Shown in pieces: positions 7,814-15,400 of a stretch of 18,319 nt of DNA (positions are counted from its first letter, which is position 1; each line of letters starts with the position of its first letter). A program made the position numbers and the translations under genes. The DNA is taken from positions 1-18,319 of the forward strand of contig JAAYXX010000022.1 in the NCBI GenBank assembly GCA_012515695.1. Direction: 5' to 3'. The DNA comes from Chloroflexota bacterium (GTDB taxonomy: Bacteria > Chloroflexota > Anaerolineae > UBA1429). Under the pieces are notes generated by a model that saw only the letters and a list, made by a program, of their open reading frames with translations, did not search any database and was not told the origin of the DNA.

Positions 7814-8245
7814 CTATTGTTGCAGAATCAGAAAAGAGATAATCAGGCCATAGATGGCGATGCCTTCGGCCAGCCCCACAAAAATCAGCGTGCGGCCCAA
7901 GATTTCGGGCTTTTCGGTGATGCCGCCGATGGCCGCTGCTCCGGCGATGCCCACGGCGATGCCCGCGCCGATGGCCGCGAGGCCCGTGGATAACGCCGCG
8001 CCCAGGGCCACCCCGCCGCGGTCAGCGGCGGCCGGCCCCTCCTGGGCCAGCACAGGCGCAGGGGCCGCCAGAGAGAGCAGCATGAGGCCGATAGATGCCA
8101 GCACAATGAGGCCGTTGACGCCCAATAAACCGCCTACCAACGAGCGCAGGGCCAGGCGGGGGCGCCGCGAGCGGTGCGCCGCTATGGTAGCCAGGAGGCC
8201 CAGGCCGACCAGCGTGGCGAGGATGACAATGATTGCTGTATACAC
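7814..8245 (-). CDS. atpK: V/A-type ATPase subunit K (c-ring proteolipid) with N-terminal extension
   Basis: 143 aa. The C-terminal half is one standard c-type hairpin: helix at about 77-104 (GVALGAALSTGLAAIGAG region), a polar loop with ITEKPE (109-114), then a helix at 117-141 holding the ion-carrying E127 in GLAEGIAIYG. The residue after E127 is Gly, and the first helix lacks the Gln seen in sodium-binding rings, so proton coupling is more likely (inference). The N-terminal 75 residues are extra: a hydrophobic segment (3-22), a basic patch HRSRRPR (24-30), a second hydrophobic segment (36-60) and APAPVLAQ, which resembles a signal-peptidase site after A67. Some bacterial K subunits have a cleaved signal peptide, but two hydrophobic segments is long. 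The GTG start has AAAGGAG nine bases upstream. It lies 15 nt after subunit I. Confidence 0.93.
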   Translation of the reverse strand: MYTAIIVILATLVGLGLLATIAAHRSRRPRLALRSLVGGLLGVNGLIVLASIGLMLLSLAAPAPVLAQEGPAAADRGGVALGAALSTGLAAIGAGIAVGIAGAAAIGGITEKPEILGRTLIFVGLAEGIAIYGLIISFLILQQ

Positions 8246-8260
8246 TGAACGTTACTCCTT

Positions 8261-10228
8261 TCAACTTTCTGGTATATCGCATTCCATAGCCGGTAATGTG
8301 AGCGGCTGGAATGGGATGCCTTCACCTCTGTAGAACTTGCCGAACAGTTCATAGTATTCCAGGCGCAACGTCTGGATGGCGACGATCAGCCCCTCGAACC
8401 CGATGATGAACAGGTTGCCGCCCGCGATGACGAGAAAGCGCAGGATTGGATTCCCCTGGCCGACCAGATCGGCCAGCAAAAAGACCACCAGGGACAACCC
8501 GACGTGGGCTACGGCGAACGCGCCCAGCCGCACATACGACAGGGTATTGCTGAGGTAGCTGATGATGGCCTCGAATAGCTCAAAGAAATACTGGACTGCC
8601 AGTTCGGGCAGGCTCCCCTCGACGAGCGGGCGTTTGCTCTCGATCAAACGGGTCAATGGTTCGGCGAGGAACAGGGCGAGCATGAGCAGCAGCGTGATGC
8701 CGACCAGCCAGAGGGGCAGGCCATTGCCCGTGGCGACCGAGACCACCATGCCGATCAGGCTCCAGTAGAGCAGCAGCCCGACGACGCCGTTTCTGTCAAA
8801 GATGGCCTCTTTGTATGCGCCCTGTCGCGCAGCAGTAGCCAGCCGGAATGCAAACCCGATATTGAGCAGGATCACCCCAAAGATCACCGAGGCTATCAAT
8901 AACGTCAGGATATCATCCAAAGGGTTGAGCCAGAGTTGGGGGATGATGCCCTCCATCCCGAACAGGCTGCCGTACAAGATGCCGAATATGCTGGACGACA
9001 GCCCGGCAAAGAACAGGATGATCCCGAAATCGGCCAGGTTCGCCGCCTGGGGAATCAGGCGCAGGGCCAACACGGCCCCGGCCAGCATGAGCACGATGCC
9101 ATGCCCCAGGTCGCCAAACATTATTCCGAACATAATGATAAAGGTAAGAGCGACCAGGGGGGTGGGGTCCAGTTCGTTGTATCCTGGCGTGCCATAGGTG
9201 GATACCAGGCTCTCGACGGGGCGCAACAGCCTGGAATGGCGCATCAACGTGGGAACCTGGACGCGCTCGCCGGGCGCATAGGGCGAGTTCTCTTCAAACG
9301 TTACCCGCCCATCGGTGGCCTTTTCCACGGCCTGACGAAGCTCTTGCACGCGGTCGCGAGGCGCCCACCCGGCGATCAGGTAAACGCGCCCACGATGCCC
9401 AAAGTGGGCCATCGCGTCGGAAATGGCGCGGTCGCGACGGATGCGCGTCCACAAGGACAGCAGTTGCGGGGCGAGGTCTTCGGCCAGAATCTGTTTCTCC
9501 TCGCGCAGTCTGGTCAGCTCCTCCTCGGCCTGTCGGCGCTTTTCCTGTATCTGCTCCAGCACTTCTTGCGCCGTCCCCTCGAACTCTTCCGGCAGCGTCA
9601 TCGGGTCGAGGAACGCGCTCTCCAGGGCGCGGTCCAGAATGGCCGCGTGTTCCTGGGCAGAGAAGGCGAAAACCAGCACCCGCCCCCTGTAGTTTTGCAC
9701 GGGGATGATCCTGTAGGGAATGCGGAAAAGGCTGGCTTCCAGGCGGGCCAGGTTCTCGGCGGGAAGAGTACCTGCTACCAGATGCAAGTATTGAAACTGG
9801 CGCAAATCCGAAATGCTGATGGATAGCGGGGCCAGTGTGTCCAAAGACTGCTCCAGCAGCACCCAGCGCTCCAACTGCTGTTGGAGGGCCTCTTGCCGCT
9901 CTATCATGCTATGGGTCTGTTCCTCGACCTGGCGCAATTCCTCCTCGATGCCAACCAGATCTTCGGCGGGATCGAGCCGCCCTTCGCAAGCGCGGGGAGT
10001 CTGCTCGATCCCAAGCTCGTTCAGCAGTTCGAGCACGCGGCGCTCCTGGGTGGTGTAGGTGCTTACCCGCCCGACCCATTCGGTGCTGACATCTTGCGCC
10101 CATTTCCCCAGGGTGTTGACATCCAGCAGATGCAGGACGCCCAGCCGAGCGATGATCTGCGCCACGTCTTCGATATCGTTTTCAAACACAAAGATGTCCA
10201 CCTCGGACATCTCGGCAGGGGCAAACAT
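8261..10228 (-). CDS. atpI: V/A-type ATPase subunit I (membrane stator, a-subunit homologue)
   Basis: 655 aa from the chosen start, usual for the family. The cytoplasmic N-terminal half (1-350) has two long coiled-coil stretches (about 91-130 and 215-250) that contact the peripheral stalks. The C-terminal half has about eight membrane helices (from 357 to 622). Family landmarks are IMFGIMFGDLGHGIVL (365-380), R567 in NTLSYVRLGA, and Q619 and R622 in the last helix, at the positions of the conserved half-channel residues. With the K ring this subunit moves ions across the membrane. I chose the ATG at 10228 (MFAPAEMSEVDIFVF), with GAGGAG eight bases upstream; the longer frame to 10282 would overlap subunit C and lacks family similarity. 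It lies 5 nt after subunit C. Confidence 0.96.
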   Translation of the reverse strand: MFAPAEMSEVDIFVFENDIEDVAQIIARLGVLHLLDVNTLGKWAQDVSTEWVGRVSTYTTQERRVLELLNELGIEQTPRACEGRLDPAEDLVGIEEELRQVEEQTHSMIERQEALQQQLERWVLLEQSLDTLAPLSISISDLRQFQYLHLVAGTLPAENLARLEASLFRIPYRIIPVQNYRGRVLVFAFSAQEHAAILDRALESAFLDPMTLPEEFEGTAQEVLEQIQEKRRQAEEELTRLREEKQILAEDLAPQLLSLWTRIRRDRAISDAMAHFGHRGRVYLIAGWAPRDRVQELRQAVEKATDGRVTFEENSPYAPGERVQVPTLMRHSRLLRPVESLVSTYGTPGYNELDPTPLVALTFIIMFGIMFGDLGHGIVLMLAGAVLALRLIPQAANLADFGIILFFAGLSSSIFGILYGSLFGMEGIIPQLWLNPLDDILTLLIASVIFGVILLNIGFAFRLATAARQGAYKEAIFDRNGVVGLLLYWSLIGMVVSVATGNGLPLWLVGITLLLMLALFLAEPLTRLIESKRPLVEGSLPELAVQYFFELFEAIISYLSNTLSYVRLGAFAVAHVGLSLVVFLLADLVGQGNPILRFLVIAGGNLFIIGFEGLIVAIQTLRLEYYELFGKFYRGEGIPFQPLTLPAMECDIPES

Positions 10229-10233
10229 GATGG

Positions 10234-11310
10234 TTACTCCTCGTAACGAAACAGATATTCCTGGACACGCTCGACACTCCAACCCATCACTTTACCCTCT
10301 AGCAGGGTGATCAGGTCTTGCGTTTCCAGCTCTTGCAAAATCACATAGCCGAGCAACGTGCCCAGCTTGAAAGGGTAGCCGCCCATCTCGCGCTGGGCCA
10401 CTCGGCGCCAGAGGCGCTGCAAGGTTAGCTCCAGCCGGGGTATCATCTGCGGCGAGCTATCCAGCGCGGCCAGTTCGGAAGGATGAAAGGCGTTTTGCCC
10501 CCAGACCTCCACCAGGATGTCAGCCGGAGGCGCACCCAGGGCAATCCGCCGGATCAGGTCGGCATTGGTGCGAAAGGTGCGCCACAGGGTATAGTTCACG
10601 ATTTCCTCAGCCGACAGCGCGTGATACACCCGATAGCGATAGGCCCAGAGTATATTGAGTATATCCAGATGAATGCCCAGGACGCGCCGGACATCCTCGC
10701 GGTCCTGGCCGTTCAGGTCGAGGATGGCTGCTGCCAGGTCGCGGTAGTAGCGAATATCCAGGGCGATCTCTAGCGGGAACAGCGTACGCTCTCGTTCGTA
10801 GGCGGATAGGGCGTTTCGCAGGGGGTTGATGTAATGGGTGCCTTCCAGCCGACCAACCAGGCTCCGCACAGAGCGCTCGTGCAGCAACCCCTCCCAATTC
10901 AGGGTGGAATACCCTCCCAGGGGAATCAGCAGGTTGCGTATGGTGTCGGGTTCCAGCTCTTGATGGACGCCGCGAAACACGCCCTTTAGGTTTTCCAGCT
11001 CAAAATGTTGCCACCACACGACGAGCAGGTGACGCACACCCCCGGAGGTGAACGTCATCGTCCGGCGCAGATTGGCGGCTGCCTTTCCAGATAGATGCCG
11101 CTCCAGCATTTCCAGGGTCAGTTGGCCGCTCTGCTCCAGGTTGCTGACGACATCCCCGTAGGTCGTTTCCTTTAGCAGGGATATGGTGCGATGAAATCCC
11201 TCCGCGATGATCAGGTCTCGCCAGGTGGTGCCGTCGAGCAGGCGGGCATACAGGCCCTTGACGCGGGCGGTGGAGGCCGTGTAGCGCACGGCATCAAGGC
11301 CGTTTGCCAT
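10234..11310 (-). CDS. atpC: V/A-type ATPase subunit C (central stalk socket, V-type d homologue)
   Basis: 358 aa, the normal length. This mostly helical funnel sits on the K ring and receives the D/F shaft. Seen: the N-terminal block RYTASTARVKGLYARLLDG, WRDLIIAEGF, then FELENLKGVFRGV (about 103-115), and the repeated helical pattern with YYRDL and DILNILWAYRYR. This matches the three-fold repeat of the AC39/d family. The ATG has GAGG six bases upstream and overlaps the end of subunit H by 17 nt. C is placed before I here, whereas the common archaeal and bacterial order places it after E. Identification is secure. Confidence 0.93.
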   Translation of the reverse strand: MANGLDAVRYTASTARVKGLYARLLDGTTWRDLIIAEGFHRTISLLKETTYGDVVSNLEQSGQLTLEMLERHLSGKAAANLRRTMTFTSGGVRHLLVVWWQHFELENLKGVFRGVHQELEPDTIRNLLIPLGGYSTLNWEGLLHERSVRSLVGRLEGTHYINPLRNALSAYERERTLFPLEIALDIRYYRDLAAAILDLNGQDREDVRRVLGIHLDILNILWAYRYRVYHALSAEEIVNYTLWRTFRTNADLIRRIALGAPPADILVEVWGQNAFHPSELAALDSSPQMIPRLELTLQRLWRRVAQREMGGYPFKLGTLLGYVILQELETQDLITLLEGKVMGWSVERVQEYLFRYEE

Positions 11311-11671
11311 CGCCCGCCTCGCTCATGGTCACGATGCCCAGCACATAGGCGACTGCCTGATCGAAATGCGTCTCGGCATTCTGAACCCACTGGGCCGCCT
11401 CGTCTTCGGCGCGTCGCCGGATTTCCGCCGCCTCTTGCTCGATGCGGGCCATCGTCTCGCTCAAGGACGCGGAAGCTTGCTCCTGGGCCTCTGCTTCCGC
11501 CTGTTGCTTGATCTGGCGAGCGCGCTCCTGGGCCGCACGGATGACCCGTTGCGCCTCTTGTTCCGCGTCGTTGACAATGCCCTCCACCTGGCGTTCGATG
11601 GACAGCACATCGCGCAGCGCCTCGTCCTCGAACCCTTCGGCGGGGGCACCTCTGTTCATTTGCCTGTCCAT
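11294..11671 (-). CDS. atpH: V/A-type ATPase subunit H (peripheral stalk, G homologue)
   Basis: 125 aa. Residues about 25-100 are one long amphipathic, highly charged helix (IVNDAEQEAQRVIRAAQ, then ARQIKQQAEAEAQEQ, then EQEAAEIRRRAEDEA), the pattern of the small peripheral-stalk subunit that pairs with E. The C-terminal piece (AVAYVLGIVTM) matches the short conserved tail of archaeal H and bacterial G proteins. It is the first gene of the operon, which fits its usual position. The ATG has GGGAG five bases upstream; a second Met four codons in is possible. Sequence identity in this family is low, so the name rests on coiled-coil character, tail motif and position. Confidence 0.88.
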   Translation of the reverse strand: MDRQMNRGAPAEGFEDEALRDVLSIERQVEGIVNDAEQEAQRVIRAAQERARQIKQQAEAEAQEQASASLSETMARIEQEAAEIRRRAEDEAAQWVQNAETHFDQAVAYVLGIVTMSEAGDGKRP

Positions 11672-11765
11672 GACAACTCCCAGTCTCTAGACATAACGCC
11701 TGACGCAAATACACCGTCCCCTCAATGGTGTTCGTCCGGGTAACGGCAACTATTCACCATCAAGA

Positions 11766-11835
11766 CACGGCGTGCAGGGCACGGCGTGCATGGCACGGCG
11801 TACACTGTACGGCGTACAAAGTACGCCGTAGAAAA
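11766..11835. repeat. Tandem array of five 14-bp near-palindromic units
   Basis: Units start at 11766, 11780, 11794, 11808 and 11822. They read CACGGCGTGCAGGG, CACGGCGTGCATGG, CACGGCGTACACTG, TACGGCGTACAAAG and TACGCCGTAGAAAA. Each begins with a 9-bp dyad (CACG-G-CGTG or TACG-S-CGTA), so every 14 bp carries one two-fold-symmetric site; the changes from C/G to T/A at the dyad ends are paired in units 4 and 5, which keeps the symmetry. The array ends about 95 bp before the first ATPase codon, where upstream activator or repressor sites often lie. Periodicity and symmetry are seen directly; a regulatory role is inference. Confidence 0.85.
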
Positions 11836-11928
11836 CGCGGCATAGATTCGAGCGTTTGGCATAAAAATGCGGTCTGGAAAAGCGGAAGGAAAGCAGAGTG
11901 GGGTTTGGCCGTTCTAGCGCAAAACCAA

Positions 11929-11981
11929 GCCACAGAGGTGGGCTGAAAGTTTGGAGGTGGTAGGCAGTTTCGCCTTGGCGA
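11929..11981. repeat. Remnant of the hairpin repeat found at the right end of the window
   Basis: CCAC-AGAG-GTGG (11930-11941) is a 4-bp stem with a tetraloop followed by GCTGA. The hairpin at 18034-18049 is likewise built on CCCAC/GTGGG with a tetraloop and runs on into CTGA. Further right, TAGGCAGTTTCGCC (11961-11974) resembles the end sequence of the same element, and TCGCC-TT-GGCGA (11970-11981) is a perfect 12-bp palindrome. The likeness is partial, so relationship to the right-hand element is tentative. Confidence 0.4.
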
Positions 11982-12100
11982 GTTTCCCGATGGGGCCTGG
12001 TGCTCAATATACCTTTGTGCAGGCATTCTACGGCGGTTCGCCCCGTCCGTCAAGTAGGCCACCGTATCCGACCAACACATCCTGCAACCAGTTTGAATAA

Positions 12101-12129
12101 TTGACAGACTGCTACCCAAGGTCTATATT
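12101..12129 (+). promoter_or_regulatory. Strong sigma70-type promoter of the glycosidase gene
   Basis: TTGACA (12101-12106), a 17-nt spacer, then TATATT (12124-12129), which matches TATAAT at five of six positions. Transcription would start near 12136, giving a leader of about 60 nt before the ATG at 12196, which has GAGGGG (12185-12190) at a 5-nt spacing. This is the best promoter match in the window. Confidence 0.8.
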
Positions 12130-12195
12130 GGTCTGTAGTATCATGGGAGCATTGTGGGCAAGTTGCATCTATCGTGGATAACTTGAGGGGATAGC

Positions 12196-14262
12196 ATGAG
12201 CAAACCATGGTGGCGCAGGCATTTTTTGCGTGCTTATCATCCCATCATTGCCGAGTGGGAATACGTTGACCTGGATGCAAAACGCCTCGTATCTGACTGT
12301 GTGCTGACCCAGGCCGAGTTGATCGTTGTCAACGGCGGCGGGTTGTTCGCCCTGTATCCCTCGGATATTCCCCACCACTATGTCAGCCCGCACCTCGGCG
12401 GGCGCGATTTGCTGGGCGAGATCACGCGCCAGGCCCACGCCTATGGCTTGCGGGTCATTGCGCGGGTGGATTTCAGCAAGGCCCGGCAGCCCGTCTGGGA
12501 GGCGCGCCCCGACTGGTTCCAGCGTCAACCCGATGGGCGCGTGGCGCGTGCCGGGGAATATTACGTGACCTGCCCGCTGGGGGGCTATCGCAATCAAGAG
12601 TTCGCCTATGCAGTGCTGCGCGAGATGCTGGAGCGTTACGATCTCGACGGGTTCGAGCTGCACGCGGCGGGGTTTGACGGGTATTGCTCCTGTGCGACTT
12701 GCGCGGCTGCCTTTGGCGAACCGATCCCCACAGGGGAGCAGGAGAGCGACCCCGCCATCTGGCAGCGATTCGTTCAGTGGCGTTTCCGGGCGGTGGCGCA
12801 ACAGGTGGAGGGCTATTACCGCTACCTGCAAGGGATCAAAGAGGACGTGTTTTTCACAGCGGAGCTGGTCGGTCCCGCCAACCCGGAATGGGCGGAGGCT
12901 GCCGGGCAGCACTTGCCTGCCCTGTCGCGTTCATCCAGCCAGCTTTCGCTGGCAAGCGCGGGTATTGGCTCGGCGCGGCAATGGCGCTGGTGGACGGGGC
13001 TGGCTGCCGAACAGGCGCGCGCCTTGCGACGCAAGCGCCCACCTCTGATCCACGTCGCGGCGCAGATGCGCGATAGCAAAATGCCCAGGGCGCTCGTGCC
13101 GCCCGCCGAGTTGGCCTTTTCCTGCTACCAGGCCCTTGCCCACGGGGCAGGCGTCCAGCTTGAAACCTGCGGCCTGCCGGTGAACCAGGCAGACCCGCGC
13201 ACCATGCCCGCCGTGGCCGGGGTATTTAGCCTGATGCGGCAGCAGGAAAAGGTGCTGGACGGCATGGTTCCGATTGCGCCTGTGGCGCTGGTCTGGCCCG
13301 CGGACGCGCTGGGGCGCTATGCGCTGCAAGACGAAGCCGGGTGGCGGCTCCGGCAAGAGTTTGTGGGTCTGTATGAGGGGTTACGGGCCAGGCATCTCCT
13401 GTTCGAGCTGGTGAGCGACGGCAATCTGGGGGCCAAGGCGCTAGAGCCTTACGATACGGTGGTATTGCCCGGCGCGTCCTGGCTGGATGGCGAGCAGGCG
13501 GAGGCGTTGGCGGCTTTTGCGCGGCAGGGGGGGCGGCTGGTATTGAGCGATACCCCCGCCCTGTGTGAGGGGAACAGCTTTCCGCCGCTGCCGTCGGCGC
13601 TGGCTGAATGCCTGGGGGGCCAGTGGCGGCAAGAGGTTCGTTGGAGCCAATACGCCGTGCCGTCTACCTCGCAGTTGATCCCCGGCCTGTTGCAAAACAC
13701 CGGCCCGCTGGCCATTGGGCAGAGCTATCGCCGGGTGGAAGTCGCCGGGAGTGCGATGGTGTGGCTATACGCCGCCACCGATGGCGAGCAGGCAACGCCG
13801 GAGGATTTGGGGCGGCTGCGCCCTGACGATGACCCGCTGGTCTGGACGACGTCTGTGGGGGAGGGAATGGCGGTCTGCGCGGCCACCGGCATCGGCGAGT
13901 TGATCTTGAACGTGGGCCACGCCGATTATGGCAGCCTGCTGGAGGCGATGATTACGCACGGCTCGATTATCCCGCCGCACCTGCTGACGGACGCGCCCAG
14001 TTCGGTAGAGGTCACGCTGACCCATTGGCAGTATGGCGTGGTGGTGCATCTGGTGAATGGCTCTGGGCCGGCTCCCCTGGACAAGCCCGTCCCTGTCGGC
14101 CCCATAACCGTCAGCCTGGCATGGGATGGCCCCGCGTTGGCAGACTTGTGCGTGCCCGGAGCGGCCTCGCGGCGGCTGGCGTGTGAGGAAATGTGGAATC
14201 GGGTGCGGATAGTGGTCCCGCGCCTGGACGTATACGCGCAGGTTGTCGTGCGTTCGGCGTAA
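12196..14262 (+). CDS. GHL6-type putative glycoside hydrolase with beta-galactosidase trimerisation-like domain
   Basis: 688 aa with no signal peptide or membrane segment, so probably cytoplasmic. Residues about 20-290 look like the TIM barrel of hypothetical glycosyl hydrolase family 6: LIVVNGGGLFALYP (42-55), GGRDLLGEITRQAHAYGLRVIARVDFSKA (68-96), RPDWFQRQPDGR (104-115), LERYDLDGFELHAAGFDGYCSCATCAAAFG (145-174). The CxCxxCxxxF pattern after the DGF strand is common in this family; D151 and E154 are the likeliest acidic catalytic candidates, but I cannot confirm them. Residues about 360-455 resemble the glutamine-amidotransferase-like trimerisation domain of GH42 beta-galactosidases (YDTVVLPGASWLDGEQAEALAAFARQGGRLVLSDTP). 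The C-terminal part is beta-rich. Substrate is unknown. It has its own promoter, and an ABC-2 exporter lies downstream. Family call is good; enzymatic activity is inference. Confidence 0.8.
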   Translation: MSKPWWRRHFLRAYHPIIAEWEYVDLDAKRLVSDCVLTQAELIVVNGGGLFALYPSDIPHHYVSPHLGGRDLLGEITRQAHAYGLRVIARVDFSKARQPVWEARPDWFQRQPDGRVARAGEYYVTCPLGGYRNQEFAYAVLREMLERYDLDGFELHAAGFDGYCSCATCAAAFGEPIPTGEQESDPAIWQRFVQWRFRAVAQQVEGYYRYLQGIKEDVFFTAELVGPANPEWAEAAGQHLPALSRSSSQLSLASAGIGSARQWRWWTGLAAEQARALRRKRPPLIHVAAQMRDSKMPRALVPPAELAFSCYQALAHGAGVQLETCGLPVNQADPRTMPAVAGVFSLMRQQEKVLDGMVPIAPVALVWPADALGRYALQDEAGWRLRQEFVGLYEGLRARHLLFELVSDGNLGAKALEPYDTVVLPGASWLDGEQAEALAAFARQGGRLVLSDTPALCEGNSFPPLPSALAECLGGQWRQEVRWSQYAVPSTSQLIPGLLQNTGPLAIGQSYRRVEVAGSAMVWLYAATDGEQATPEDLGRLRPDDDPLVWTTSVGEGMAVCAATGIGELILNVGHADYGSLLEAMITHGSIIPPHLLTDAPSSVEVTLTHWQYGVVVHLVNGSGPAPLDKPVPVGPITVSLAWDGPALADLCVPGAASRRLACEEMWNRVRIVVPRLDVYAQVVVRSA

Positions 14263-14264
14263 TA

Positions 14265-14283
14265 GCCCACCGAACACGTGGGC
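14265..14283 (+). other. Small hairpin just after the glycosidase stop codon
   Basis: GCCCAC (14265-14270) pairs with GTGGGC (14278-14283) around a 7-nt loop, 2 nt after the TAA. There is no T-run after it, so it is not a classical intrinsic terminator. A second weak pair, GGTTGC (14304-14309) with GCAACC (14324-14329), follows. The 136-nt gap to the ABC gene shows no clear promoter, so read-through is plausible. Confidence 0.35.
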
Positions 14284-14398
14284 ATCGAGGGAAGTGCTGG
14301 TCGGGTTGCGCGCTTGCAGGGCGGCAACCGATGTCGCCGGGTCCAGGCCATTTGGGCGTTCCGCTGTGCGATCTCGTCTTTACATCATCGGAGGAAAC

Positions 14399-15346
14399 AT
14401 GTCTTTTGTCCAAGTTCGGGGTCTCGGTAAACAGTACGCGCCCGACGGCCCAAAAGCCGTAGACGACCTGTCTTTCGACATTCGCGAGGGAGAGATATTC
14501 AGCTTGCTGGGGCCTAACGGCGCAGGCAAGACAACGACTATCTCGATTCTCAGCACGCTGCTACCGGCGACCAGCGGGGAGGCGTTTGTCAGCGGGCATT
14601 CGGTGCAACGCGAGCCGATGGCTGTGCGCCGCCTGATCGGCATAGTGCCGCAAGATTTGGCGCTCTACAGTGATCTGTCGGCGCGGGAGAATTTGCGCTT
14701 TTGGGGCGAGATGCGCGGCCTGAGCGGCGAGCAACTCAAGCGCGAGATTGACGAGAAGCTGGCCCTTACCGATCTGACAGAGCGGGCGAAGGACCGGGTC
14801 AGCACGTTTTCCGGGGGGATGAAGCGCCGCCTGAACCTGGCTATCGGCTTGCTGGGGAACCCCCCGCTGGTGATCCTCGACGAACCCACCGTAGCCATTG
14901 ATCCCCAGAGTCGGCGCTACATTCTCGATTGGGTAAAAGAGATGAACGCCAAAGGGACGACGGTGCTCTATACCACTCACTATATGGAAGAAGCCCAGGA
15001 ATTGAGCCATCGCATTGGCATCATGGACCACGGCAAGCTGATCGCGCTGGGCACGCTGGCGGAGTTGGTGCAGATGGTGGGCGAGCACGAAACGTTGATC
15101 CTGCGACTACAGGGAGAGGAAACGGGGGAGGCGCTGGCGGCGGCAATGGGCGAGGCTGGGGGCGTCAGCAAGGCCAGTTCCACCAACGGCGAGGTTGTGT
15201 TGAATGTCGAGTCTGCCGAGGAAGTATTGCCCGTTGCGCTGCGTCGGGCGACAGACCTGGGGTTGACGATTCGCACCGTAGAAATTCGCGAGCCGAACCT
15301 GGAAACGGTGTTCTTGCACCTGACGGGCAGGGCGCTGCGGGACTAG
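14399..15346 (+). CDS. ABC transporter ATP-binding protein, ABC-2 (DrrA/NatA-like) class
   Basis: 315 aa, typical of single-domain exporter ATPases. It powers the two membrane proteins encoded next. Seen in order: Walker A GPNGAGKT (38-45, K44), Q-loop Q85 in VPQD, signature FSGGM (137-141, a usual variant of LSGGQ in this class), Walker B LVILDE (157-162, catalytic E162), D-loop VAIDPQ, where Ala replaces the more common Gly, and switch H194 in TTHYMEEA. Residues about 225-310 form the C-terminal extension typical of drug and antibiotic exporters (ending EPNLETVFLHLTG). The ATG at 14399 has GGAGG (14390-14394) four bases upstream; the frame extends further left but has no ribosome binding site there. 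Substrate cannot be deduced. Confidence 0.95.
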   Translation: MSFVQVRGLGKQYAPDGPKAVDDLSFDIREGEIFSLLGPNGAGKTTTISILSTLLPATSGEAFVSGHSVQREPMAVRRLIGIVPQDLALYSDLSARENLRFWGEMRGLSGEQLKREIDEKLALTDLTERAKDRVSTFSGGMKRRLNLAIGLLGNPPLVILDEPTVAIDPQSRRYILDWVKEMNAKGTTVLYTTHYMEEAQELSHRIGIMDHGKLIALGTLAELVQMVGEHETLILRLQGEETGEALAAAMGEAGGVSKASSTNGEVVLNVESAEEVLPVALRRATDLGLTIRTVEIREPNLETVFLHLTGRALRD

Positions 15347-15387
15347 ACCGCTAACCAGGAACCGGGCATCACCGCTTGCACGACTCG

Positions 15388-15393
15388 AAGGAG
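15388..15393 (+). promoter_or_regulatory. Ribosome binding site deciding the TTG start of permease 1
   Basis: AAGGAG, seven bases before TTG at 15401. The following residues (MRKLWVLALKEARLAFRD) match the usual N-terminus of ABC-2 permeases, so the rare TTG start is well supported. Confidence 0.8.
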
Positions 15394-15400
15394 AAATACC

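Larger units (their letters stand above)
11672..12195. other. Divergent intergenic region (524 nt) between the ATPase operon and the glycosidase gene
   Basis: No credible gene. Short open frames on both strands lack ribosome binding sites, and several encode only the translated tandem repeat. Contents from left: the ATPase operon leader (11672 to about 11760, no convincing sigma70 promoter on the minus strand), a 14-bp tandem array (11766-11835), an AT-richer stretch (to about 11900), a hairpin-repeat remnant (11929-11981), and a strong rightward promoter (12101-12129). Confidence 0.7.

Noticed and set aside
8936..9826. 296-codon open frame opposite subunit I
   Set aside because: Antisense to conserved membrane helices and coiled coils of subunit I; no ribosome binding site or recognisable domain.
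10229..10282. N-terminal extension of subunit I (18 residues)
   Set aside because: It would overlap subunit C, does not resemble subunit I N-termini, and the ATG at 10228 has a good ribosome binding site.
11766..11835. CRISPR array
   Set aside because: Units are 14 bp and contiguous, with no unique spacers of 30-40 bp and no cas genes.
11725..11946. 73-codon plus-strand open frame across the 14-bp array
   Set aside because: Translation is repeat-derived and unlike a protein; no Shine-Dalgarno before its start.
11760..12119. 119-codon minus-strand open frame in the divergent intergenic region
   Set aside because: Its C-terminus is the translated 14-bp repeat, and it has no ribosome binding site or family likeness.
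14243..14398. Upstream extension of the ABC ATPase frame
   Set aside because: No ribosome binding site, it would overlap the end of the glycosidase gene, and the ATG at 14399 with GGAGG fits the family N-terminus.
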